DNA from: Candidatus Poribacteria bacterium
GTDB taxonomy: Bacteria; Poribacteria; DTPJ01
DNA: 12,410 bases
Assembly (NCBI GenBank): GCA_011334435.1
Contig: DTPJ01000527.1
Coordinates: 1 to 12,410 of the forward strand
Direction: 5' to 3'
This document shows positions 6,918-12,410 of the stretch, piece by piece. Positions within the stretch are counted from its first letter, which is position 1; each line of letters starts with the position of its first letter. The position numbers and the translations under genes were made by a program. Under the pieces are notes generated by a model that had not been told where the DNA came from, searched no databases, and saw nothing but the letters and a program-made list of their open reading frames with translations.

Positions 6918-8843
6918 TTATTTTTTATCGTCAACGACTTCATAATCAGCATCAACGACATTATCTGCACCTTGGCGAGGTGGGGCTTGATCAGTCTGTG
7001 ACTGTTGATAACCTGCTTGCTGACCACCAGGTCCGCCTGCTTGCTGATACATTTTCGCTGATATTTGATGCCATACCTGCCTTAGTGCATCAGTAGCTGA
7101 TCTGATCTCATTGGTATCTGAACCTTTAAGTGCCTCTCTGAGTCTACCAATAGCAAGATCAAGTTGACTCTTTGAGTTAGCGTCTAATTTATCGCCAAAC
7201 TCCTTCATATTCTTCTCGGTTTCATAGATCAGTGCATCGCCAGCGTTCCTTGCATCTATTTCTTCGCGTTTTCTTCTATCTTCTGCTGCATGTGCCTCAG
7301 CATCTTTGATCATCTGATTGATCTCAGCATCGCTTAATTTGCCCGAGGCTTCAATGCGTATGCTCTGCTCTTTTCCTGTTCCAAGGTCTTTTGCAGAGAC
7401 ATTAAGAATGCCGTTTGCATCTATATCAAATGAAACTTCTATCTGAGGAACGCCTCTTGGTGCAGGAGGAATACCGTCCAAGCTAAATCTACCGATAGTC
7501 TTGTTATATATCGCCATTTCGCGTTCACCTTGAAGGACATGAATTTCTACCGATGGTTGATTATCTGACGCAGTGGTGAATATTTGGCTCTTTTTTGTTG
7601 GAATCGTTGTATTCCGATCAATTAGCTTTGTAAATACTCCACCAAGGGTTTCTATGCCAAGCGATAACGGCGTAACGTCAAGCAACAGAACGTCTTTGAC
7701 GCCTTCGTCACCTGAAAGAATACCGCCTTGTATAGCAGCACCGATCGCCACAACTTCATCAGGATTGACGCCTTTGTGCGGTTCTTTGCCGAATAACTGT
7801 TTTACTACCTCTTGGACCTTCGGCATCCTCGTCTGTCCACCGACTAAAATAACCTCGTCAATATCGCTTGCAGTTAGCCCTGCATCTGCCAATGCTTGCT
7901 TACATGGTCCTACTGTCCGTTGAATTAGGTCATCTACCAACTGCTCTAACTTTGCCCTTGTTAGCTTGATATTCATGTGCTTAGGACCGCTTGCATCCGC
8001 TGTGATAAATGGAAGATTGATCTCTGTTTGTAATGTGGTTGAAAGCTCGCATTTCGCTTTTTCTGCTGCTTCTTTTAGTCTTTGAAGTGCCATTCTGTCC
8101 TGTCTGAGGTCTATTCCGTATTCCTTCTTGAATTCGTCTGCAAGATAATCAATTATTCTTTGGTCAAAGTCGTCTCCGCCTAAGTGTGTATCGCCGTTTG
8201 TTGATTTGACTTCAAAGACGCCTTCGCCAAGTTCAAGTATAGATATATCAAATGTTCCACCGCCTAAGTCATAGACAGCGATCTTTTCATCTTTTTTGCC
8301 TTTTCCTAAACCATAGGCAAGCGATGCAGCGGTTGGCTCATTTATTATCCTCAAAACTTCAAGACCAGCTATTTTGCCAGCGTCTTTTGTCGCTTGTCTT
8401 TGGCTATCATTGAAGTATGCGGGAACGGTTATGACCGCTTGTGTGACTTTCTCACCGAGATATGCTTCAGCAGTTTCTTTCATCTTTTTCAATATCATCG
8501 CTGATATTTGCTGTGGCATATACTCTTTGCCCTGAATTTCTACCACTGCATCTCCGTTACTTCCTTGAATTACCTTATACGGAACTCTCTTCTTTTCCTC
8601 TGTTACTTCGCTATATTTTCTTCCCATGAAACGTTTTATTGAAAATATCGTATTTTCAGGGTTAGTAATAGCCTGTCTTTTAGCTACTTGCCCAACAAGG
8701 ATTTCATTATCCTTTGTGAAGGCGACCACTGATGGTGTTGTTCTCATTCCTTCTGCATTAGCGATGACTTGTGGGTCTCCACCTTCAAGAATTGCTACGC
8801 AGGAGTTTGTTGTTCCAAGGTCTATTCCGATTACTTTAGACAT
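6918..8843 (-). CDS. dnaK: Molecular chaperone DnaK (Hsp70)
   Basis: DnaK is the cytosolic Hsp70 that binds and releases unfolded polypeptides in an ATP cycle driven by DnaJ and GrpE. The 641-residue protein is full length. The nucleotide-binding domain covers about 1-383, with IGIDLGTTNSCVA at 5-17, catalytic K70, VPAYFNDSQRQATKDAG near 140-156, INEPTAASLAYG at 167-178, DLGGGTFDIS at 192-201 and VGGQTRMP at 334-341. The conserved linker and first strand of the substrate domain are DVLLLDVTPLSLG (384-396). The lid follows, then a Gly/Gln-rich tail ending DADYEVVDDKK. The insert after residue 245 (LRQDRMALQRLKEAAEKAK) is of the Gram-negative type. AAGGAGAG precedes the ATG. grpE, dnaJ and hrcA are absent nearby, and no CIRCE operator is seen upstream. 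Confidence 0.98.
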   Translation of the reverse strand: MSKVIGIDLGTTNSCVAILEGGDPQVIANAEGMRTTPSVVAFTKDNEILVGQVAKRQAITNPENTIFSIKRFMGRKYSEVTEEKKRVPYKVIQGSNGDAVVEIQGKEYMPQQISAMILKKMKETAEAYLGEKVTQAVITVPAYFNDSQRQATKDAGKIAGLEVLRIINEPTAASLAYGLGKGKKDEKIAVYDLGGGTFDISILELGEGVFEVKSTNGDTHLGGDDFDQRIIDYLADEFKKEYGIDLRQDRMALQRLKEAAEKAKCELSTTLQTEINLPFITADASGPKHMNIKLTRAKLEQLVDDLIQRTVGPCKQALADAGLTASDIDEVILVGGQTRMPKVQEVVKQLFGKEPHKGVNPDEVVAIGAAIQGGILSGDEGVKDVLLLDVTPLSLGIETLGGVFTKLIDRNTTIPTKKSQIFTTASDNQPSVEIHVLQGEREMAIYNKTIGRFSLDGIPPAPRGVPQIEVSFDIDANGILNVSAKDLGTGKEQSIRIEASGKLSDAEINQMIKDAEAHAAEDRRKREEIDARNAGDALIYETEKNMKEFGDKLDANSKSQLDLAIGRLREALKGSDTNEIRSATDALRQVWHQISAKMYQQAGGPGGQQAGYQQSQTDQAPPRQGADNVVDADYEVVDDKK

Positions 8844-8883
8844 ATTTAATCTCTCCTTTTTATTTTAAGATATGTATTTAGTA

Positions 8884-8912
8884 ACTATAAATAAAAACTA
8901 TTTATGAATGAA
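8884..8912 (-). promoter_or_regulatory. Candidate promoter for dnaK
   Basis: Read on the minus strand, TTCATT (8912-8907) is followed after 17 bases by TATAGT (8889-8884), about 40 bases before the dnaK start. The -10 box matches 5 of 6 positions but the -35 box only 3 of 6, and it lies in the last codons of the response regulator. Transcription of dnaK from the regulator's own promoter is an equally good explanation. Confidence 0.25.
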
Positions 8913-9341
8913 GCCTTTAAACCATTTAATAATTATAAATTCTCTTCTTATCTCCATAGTTTTTAAATTTGTGGATTGAAGTGCCTTTGCGACTATATTC
9001 CTGAAAACTGGTATATTAATAGGTTTTGTTATAAAACTATATGCTCCAGCTTCTAACGATGACGTTCTAACATCCATTGATTGCTCAGATGTCATTATTA
9101 TTATCGGAATATTTTTGTTTATTCTTTTAATTTCACGAAGGACATGCAATCCATTCATATCGGGCAGATTAAAGTCAACTATCGCAAGATCAATAGCATG
9201 ATTGGGCAACAATTGCAATGCAGGTCTCCCTTCATCTGCTTTGATAGTTTCATAGCCATCTCGTCTGAGTATTTGATCTATGGCATCCAAGCAATTTGGA
9301 TCGTCATCAACTAATAATATTTTGTATGCCCTTTGGATCAT
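8898..9341 (-). CDS. Single-domain response regulator (CheY-like receiver)
   Basis: Starting at the ATG at 9341 this is 147 residues: a receiver domain of about 120 residues plus a short basic and hydrophobic tail with no output domain. Numbering from this start, all key residues are present: the acidic pocket D12-D14 in LLVDDDP, phospho-acceptor D56 in AIVDFNLPDMNG, switch T84 in IIIMTSE and K106 in FITKPI. It should be phosphorylated by a histidine kinase and act through protein contacts. A GTG three codons upstream (9350) would add MSE, but it lies within GAGGTG, the best ribosome site, which is spaced 6 bases from the ATG; I therefore chose the ATG. No kinase gene is intact nearby. dnaK follows 54 bases later on the same strand. 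Confidence 0.85.
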   Translation of the reverse strand: MIQRAYKILLVDDDPNCLDAIDQILRRDGYETIKADEGRPALQLLPNHAIDLAIVDFNLPDMNGLHVLREIKRINKNIPIIIMTSEQSMDVRTSSLEAGAYSFITKPINIPVFRNIVAKALQSTNLKTMEIRREFIIIKWFKGFIHK

Positions 9342-9347
9342 TTCAGA

Positions 9348-9353
9348 CACCTC
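9348..9353 (-). promoter_or_regulatory. Ribosome binding site deciding the response-regulator start
   Basis: GAGGTG read on the minus strand, 6 bases before the ATG at 9341. It overlaps the alternative GTG start and also the TGA (9354-9352) of the preceding broken frame, an arrangement that suggests translational coupling. Confidence 0.6.
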
Positions 9354-9617
9354 ATTCCATATTTACTGCCCGAAATTGATTATCTGTATTTAATTGCTTT
9401 TTTAGCAAATTAAAATCTCTGGTAATTTCCATAAAATAATATGGTTGATCATTATCTTTTGCAAAAGCTATGCCAATATAATATTAACGATAAAAGATGC
9501 TCTGATAGCTTGAAATATAAAGATTTTCTGTCTCCAAAGATTTATTGCGATCAGCATTGACAATGCCAATATGACATATATACAGATAACACTTGTCAAT
9601 CTATGCCATTTTGACAT
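9352..9617 (-). pseudogene. Probable frameshifted small membrane-protein gene upstream of the response regulator
   Basis: I do not recognise this gene. Two minus-strand frames overlap by 16 bases. The first runs from the ATG at 9617 to a TAG ending at 9468 and encodes 49 residues: a basic start (MSKWHR), one clear membrane helix (about residues 8-27) and LWRQKIF after it. The same frame stays open some 35 codons upstream of the ATG. The second is open from 9483 to a TGA at 9352 and encodes 43 residues containing GIAFAKDNDQPYYFMEITRDFNLL, loosely like the end of a PAS domain. A single missing base between 9468 and 9483 would join them into about 90 residues. The second stop lies in the regulator's ribosome site, as in a sensor-regulator operon. 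The ATG has no good ribosome site. It could be a decayed sensor, a sequencing error, or non-coding AT-rich DNA. Confidence 0.35.
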
Positions 9618-9656
9618 AAAAAGGTGAAAAAAGCAAGACAAACTTTTCCAAAGCTC

Positions 9657-9685
9657 TTGACTTATAGAATAAAGAATTGTAATAT
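9657..9685 (+). promoter_or_regulatory. Candidate sigma-70-type promoter for the Gfo/Idh/MocA gene
   Basis: TTGACT (9657-9662) and TAATAT (9680-9685) are separated by exactly 17 bases; an overlapping TGTAAT at 9678-9683 is an alternative -10 box. The site lies about 65 bases before the TTG start at 9750, giving a leader of roughly 55-60 bases with a strong ribosome site. It is the best promoter match in the window. The gap of about 400 bases (9351-9749) between the divergent genes otherwise holds only the broken minus-strand frame. Confidence 0.45.
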
Positions 9686-9736
9686 CTGCATAGTCACAAT
9701 AGATATTGGATTTTAGATTTTTAGATAATTAAAGTT

Positions 9737-9743
9737 AGGAGGG
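9737..9743 (+). promoter_or_regulatory. Strong ribosome binding site supporting a TTG start
   Basis: AGGAGGG lies 6 bases before the TTG at 9750. This near-perfect site, with the family's Rossmann start only 7 residues into the protein, makes TTG the natural start codon; there is no ATG near by in frame. Confidence 0.8.
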
Positions 9744-9749
9744 ATAAAA

Positions 9750-10892
9750 TTGGCTGAAAAAGAATATGGAGTTGGTATAGTAGGATATGGATTTATAGGG
9801 AAAATGCACACTTACGCATATAAAAGTATTCCGATCTATTATAACCCTGTGCCTGCAAATGTCCGTCTCGTAGGTGTCTGCACATCAAAAAAAGAAACCG
9901 CCGAACAAGCAGTTAAACATGGCGGATTTGAATTCGGAACAACCGATTATCACGATCTCCTGAAAAGAGATGACATACACATAATAAACTGTTGCACTCC
10001 CAATCATCTACATAAAGACATATTAATATCCGCAATTAAGGCAGGAAAACACATTTATTGTGATAAACCATTGACGATAAACATAGAAGATGCCCGTCAA
10101 ATTATAGATGAAGTCAAAAAATCAAATATCGTCAATCAGATGACATTTCAATATAGATTTATCCCTGCCATTATGCGCGCTAAACAGCTAATAGATGAGG
10201 GGATATTGGGCGAACCTATGAGTTTTAGAGCGATGTATCTACACGCAGGATATATTGATCCCGATAGACCAATGAGTTGGCGATTGGATATAAATCAAGG
10301 CGGAGCTGGTGCATTGTTTGACTTAGGCTCGCATGTGTTAGACCTTATTAGATACTTGCTTGGCGAGTGTGAGTCTGTCTTTGCGACAACTGAGACATAT
10401 ATAAAACAACGTCCTGTCACAAAAGGAAGCAAAGAACGAGTAAACGTAAAGGTTGACGACCTATCTATCTTGATCTTAAAGATGAAAAATGGCGCCATAG
10501 GAACTGTTGAGGCATCAAGGATCGCCACAGGAGCAAATGATGATCTAAAAATTGAAATACACGGTCGTGATGGTGCGATAAAATTTAATATGATGGAAGC
10601 AAATTGGCTTGATGTCTATGATAACAGGGCAGAGGGCGAACCTATCGGAGGGCGAAAAGGATTTACAAGGATTGAAACTATCCATCGCTATCCATCGCCA
10701 GCGGTTTTTCCAGGACCGAAATTCTCTGTCGGTTGGGAACGTTTCCATATTGCCAGTATGTTCAGTTTTTTAACCAACGTAGCTAATCAAAGGTCTGAGC
10801 CTCCGACATTTTACGATGGCTTTAAGGTGCAGGAGATAATGGAATATGCCCTTATATCCGCAAAACAAGGCACTTGGGTAAACATTCAGTAG
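9750..10892 (+). CDS. Gfo/Idh/MocA family NAD(P)-dependent oxidoreductase
   Basis: This family oxidises sugars, inositols and related polyols with NAD(P). The 380-residue protein has both domains at usual length. The N-terminal Rossmann fold has GIVGYGFIGKMH (9-20, glycines 12, 14 and 17) and the CTPNHLH strand at 82-88. The signature lysine is in CDKP at 104-107, a variant of the more common EKP. The C-terminal alpha/beta domain has QYRFIPAIMRAKQLIDEGILGEP and the catalytic GSHVLDLIRYLLGE stretch (193-206), with H195 and D198 as the HxxxD-type pair. The specific substrate is unknown. Start is TTG with a very strong ribosome site, after a good promoter match. The stop codon lies in a 21-base tandem duplication just ahead of miaA. 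Confidence 0.94.
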   Translation: MAEKEYGVGIVGYGFIGKMHTYAYKSIPIYYNPVPANVRLVGVCTSKKETAEQAVKHGGFEFGTTDYHDLLKRDDIHIINCCTPNHLHKDILISAIKAGKHIYCDKPLTINIEDARQIIDEVKKSNIVNQMTFQYRFIPAIMRAKQLIDEGILGEPMSFRAMYLHAGYIDPDRPMSWRLDINQGGAGALFDLGSHVLDLIRYLLGECESVFATTETYIKQRPVTKGSKERVNVKVDDLSILILKMKNGAIGTVEASRIATGANDDLKIEIHGRDGAIKFNMMEANWLDVYDNRAEGEPIGGRKGFTRIETIHRYPSPAVFPGPKFSVGWERFHIASMFSFLTNVANQRSEPPTFYDGFKVQEIMEYALISAKQGTWVNIQ

Positions 10893-10920
10893 TTGACAAT
10901 AAACATTCAGTAGTTGACAA
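10879..10920 (+). repeat. Perfect 21-base tandem duplication across the oxidoreductase stop codon
   Basis: Two identical 21-base units lie head to tail at 10879-10899 and 10900-10920; each runs from TAAACATTCAG to AGTTGACAA. The first unit contains the oxidoreductase stop codon (TAG, 10890-10892). Each unit ends with a consensus -35 hexamer, TTGACA. The duplication lengthens the gap from the stop to the miaA ATG from 23 to 44 bases. The lack of any mismatch between the copies suggests a recent event, or an assembly artefact. Confidence 0.95.
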
Positions 10921-10936
10921 AAGGTATAATACAGAC

Positions 10937-11857
10937 ATGACGCTACTTTGTATCTTAGGAGCTACGGCAGTTGGAAAGACAGAGATCGCCATAAATATAG
11001 CTTTAAAAATTAACGCAGAGATTGTCTCAGTTGATTCAAGACAGATATATCGCAAAATGGATATAGGCACTGCTAAGCCAACCGATGAACAATTGAAACT
11101 TGTCCCCCATCATGCTATTGATTGCGTTGACCCTGATCAATATTTTTCTGTGGCAGATTATCAAAACCTCGCAGATTTCGCTATCCATGACATAAAAGAT
11201 CGTGGAAAAGTGCCAATGCTTGTCGGCGGTTCTGGCATGTATTTTCGTGCTGTAATAGATGGGCTTTTTGAGGGTCCAAGTTCAGACAAAGAATTGCGAA
11301 AAAGGCTCAAAAAAGAAGCTGAAATATTCGGCATTCAACATTTATATGAAAGACTCAAATCAATTGATCCTAAATCAGCGGACAAAATACATCATAACGA
11401 TCTTATGAGGATCATAAGGGCTTTGGAAGTTTTTGAGTTGTCTGGCGATCGCATTTCTGATCTACAACAACAATGGAATAGCAAAAATCCGAGATATTCA
11501 TTTATCGCCTTTGGTCTAAATCGCCCAAGAGATGAATTATATAAACGTATAGAATTACGAATTGATAAGATGATGAAAGATGGCTTTTTAGATGAGGTGC
11601 GCTCATTAGCTAATTATGATCGTGATCTGCCTTCTATGAATTGCCTTGGGTATAAGGAACTTCTCGCTTATATTGATGGAAAATGTAGTTTAGATGATGC
11701 GGTTGAACTCATCAAACGCAATACACGACACTACGCCAAACGACAGTTAACATGGTTCAGAAAGGATAATCGTATAAAATGGATAGACCTGTCAACATGC
11801 CCGTCGCCAGAAAGTTTTATAATAGATCAATTTTTTCAAATAACATTGAAGGTTTGA
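10937..11857 (+). CDS. miaA: tRNA dimethylallyltransferase MiaA
   Basis: MiaA transfers a dimethylallyl group from DMAPP to N6 of A37 in tRNAs that read codons beginning with U. It thus consumes an isoprenoid made by the MEP pathway that ispG in this window serves. From the ATG at 10937 the protein has 306 residues, the family's usual length. Marks are the P-loop GATAVGKT (8-15), VDSRQIYRKMDIGTAKP (32-48) with the catalytic aspartate, VDPDQYFSVADY (64-75), GGSGMYFRAVIDGL (97-110), RIIRALEVFELSG (158-170), LGYKELLAY (237-245) and RNTRHYAKRQLTWFRKD (261-277). An in-frame TTG at 10874 would add 21 residues encoded by the tandem repeat, unlike the family, so it is rejected. The ribosome site (AAAAGG) is 12 bases from the ATG and weak. 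Confidence 0.95.
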   Translation: MTLLCILGATAVGKTEIAINIALKINAEIVSVDSRQIYRKMDIGTAKPTDEQLKLVPHHAIDCVDPDQYFSVADYQNLADFAIHDIKDRGKVPMLVGGSGMYFRAVIDGLFEGPSSDKELRKRLKKEAEIFGIQHLYERLKSIDPKSADKIHHNDLMRIIRALEVFELSGDRISDLQQQWNSKNPRYSFIAFGLNRPRDELYKRIELRIDKMMKDGFLDEVRSLANYDRDLPSMNCLGYKELLAYIDGKCSLDDAVELIKRNTRHYAKRQLTWFRKDNRIKWIDLSTCPSPESFIIDQFFQITLKV

Positions 11858-11893
11858 ACATTAAAATTTAATATTTTTGTGTGGAGGTATAAA

Positions 11894-12410
11894 ATGGCTA
11901 TTATTAAGTATGATCCGCAAATTTATCACGACGTTTTGGGAAAGTTTGAACCAGTTTTAAGAATATCCGATGGAGACACAGTTATAACATCAACTGTTGA
12001 TAACGCAGGTCATAACGCATTGGATAAAAAAGTTGCTGAAGGTATCAATCCGCAGACAGGTCCTTTTTATATAGAAGGAGCAGAACCGGGCGATATACTT
12101 GCAGTCCACTTTGATAAAATGGCGCCTAATAGAAAAATAGGCAGGGCATCTGTTAGAGTTGCATCTAACGCAGTTTGTCAATCATATCTTTCAGAGATGC
12201 CAAAGGATAGGATCATCTATGAGTGGGAACTTGATGTTGATAAATGGACAGCGACTTTGATCAATCCCGACCCTGATCTTGGTGGCATTGTCCTTCCATT
12301 ATCTCCATTATTGGGCTGTTTCGGTGTCTCACCAAAAGATGAAGGTATCCCTGCGACAACTGCATCAACACATGGTGGAAATATGGATTATAACGGCTTC
12401 GGTGCTGGTG
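11894..12410 (+). CDS. Acetamidase/formamidase family protein (partial, N-terminal part)
   Basis: The first 172 codons of a gene that leaves through the right edge. Members of this metal-dependent amidase family (FmdA_AmdA) hydrolyse formamide, acetamide or related short amides to ammonia and acid. Visible family features are a strand-rich start, FEPVLRISDGDTVITSTVDNAGH near 17-39, INPQTGPFYIEGAEPGDILAVHF at about 51-73, PLLGCFGVSP near 138-147, and HGGNMDYNGFGAG at the right edge. In this family the GGNMD segment leads to the catalytic core; the rest is not visible, so activity cannot be judged. GTGGAGG lies 6 bases before the ATG, an unambiguous start. miaA ends 36 bases upstream on the same strand. 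A role in nitrogen or carbon release from amides is inferred from the family only. Confidence 0.87.
   Translation, partial: MAIIKYDPQIYHDVLGKFEPVLRISDGDTVITSTVDNAGHNALDKKVAEGINPQTGPFYIEGAEPGDILAVHFDKMAPNRKIGRASVRVASNAVCQSYLSEMPKDRIIYEWELDVDKWTATLINPDPDLGGIVLPLSPLLGCFGVSPKDEGIPATTASTHGGNMDYNGFGAG

Noticed and set aside
7573..7923. Open frames on the strand opposite dnaK
   Set aside because: They are antisense shadows of a highly conserved coding sequence, with no ribosome site or family resemblance.
9342..9350. GTG start for the response regulator
   Set aside because: The GTG is part of the GAGGTG ribosome site that best serves the ATG at 9341.
10678..10697. 10-base tandem repeat CTATCCATCG x2 inside the oxidoreductase gene
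   Set aside because: A recent 10-base insertion would shift the frame, yet the protein reads normally to its family-like end; probably chance.
10914..10930. TTGACA and TATAAT just before miaA as a promoter
   Set aside because: The spacing is 5 bases (or 26 from the first copy), not about 17, and TATAAT lies only 6 bases before the miaA ATG.
10874..10936. Possible 21-residue N-terminal extension of miaA from an in-frame TTG
   Set aside because: It lies over the oxidoreductase end and the tandem repeat, has no ribosome site, and MiaA proteins begin just before the P-loop, as the ATG at 10937 does.
1..12410. CRISPR array, tRNA or rRNA genes, insertion sequences, integrase or phage genes, toxin-antitoxin pairs
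   Set aside because: Looked for on both strands; no spaced repeats, no tRNA-like cloverleaf, and no transposase, integrase or toxin-like frame was seen.

Overview
The window looks like bacterial chromosome from an uncultured, moderately AT-rich organism with two membranes. A BamB-like exported beta-propeller, a site-2 protease of the RseP type, an Rnf subunit and a DnaK of the Gram-negative type all point that way. The mix of a Na+/solute symporter, an exported PQQ-type propeller, a sugar-isomerase-like TIM barrel, a Gfo/Idh/MocA dehydrogenase and an acetamidase/formamidase is common in Planctomycetota, Poribacteria, Hydrogenedentota and similar heterotrophs. That placement is inference; no rRNA or other decisive marker is present.

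Layout. (1) Positions 2-1208, plus strand: the tail of a site-2 protease (rseP) and ispG, the end of the common isoprenoid/envelope cluster. (2) Positions 1271-4909, plus: a sodium/solute symporter, a secreted PQQ-like propeller and a sugar phosphate isomerase/epimerase-like protein, each with a good ribosome binding site. They may form an uptake and catabolism set. (3) Positions 4947-6259, plus: rnfE without other rnf genes, then a SAM methyltransferase 8 bases later. (4) Positions 6357-6881, plus: a DJ-1/PfpI protein whose nucleophilic cysteine is replaced by serine. (5) Positions 9617-6918, minus: a broken or frameshifted small membrane-protein frame, a single-domain response regulator and dnaK, converging on the DJ-1 gene over a hairpin. 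(6) Positions 9657 to the end, plus: a promoter-like site, a Gfo/Idh/MocA oxidoreductase starting at TTG, a perfect 21-base tandem duplication over its stop codon, miaA, and the first 172 codons of an acetamidase/formamidase.

Most of the window is housekeeping and heterotrophic metabolism in short same-strand runs. I found no rRNA, tRNA, CRISPR array, insertion sequence, integrase or phage gene, and no convincing new multi-gene system. The points most worth a second look are the DJ-1 protein without its cysteine, the stand-alone rnfE, the disrupted frame coupled to the response regulator, and the tandem duplication between the oxidoreductase gene and miaA.
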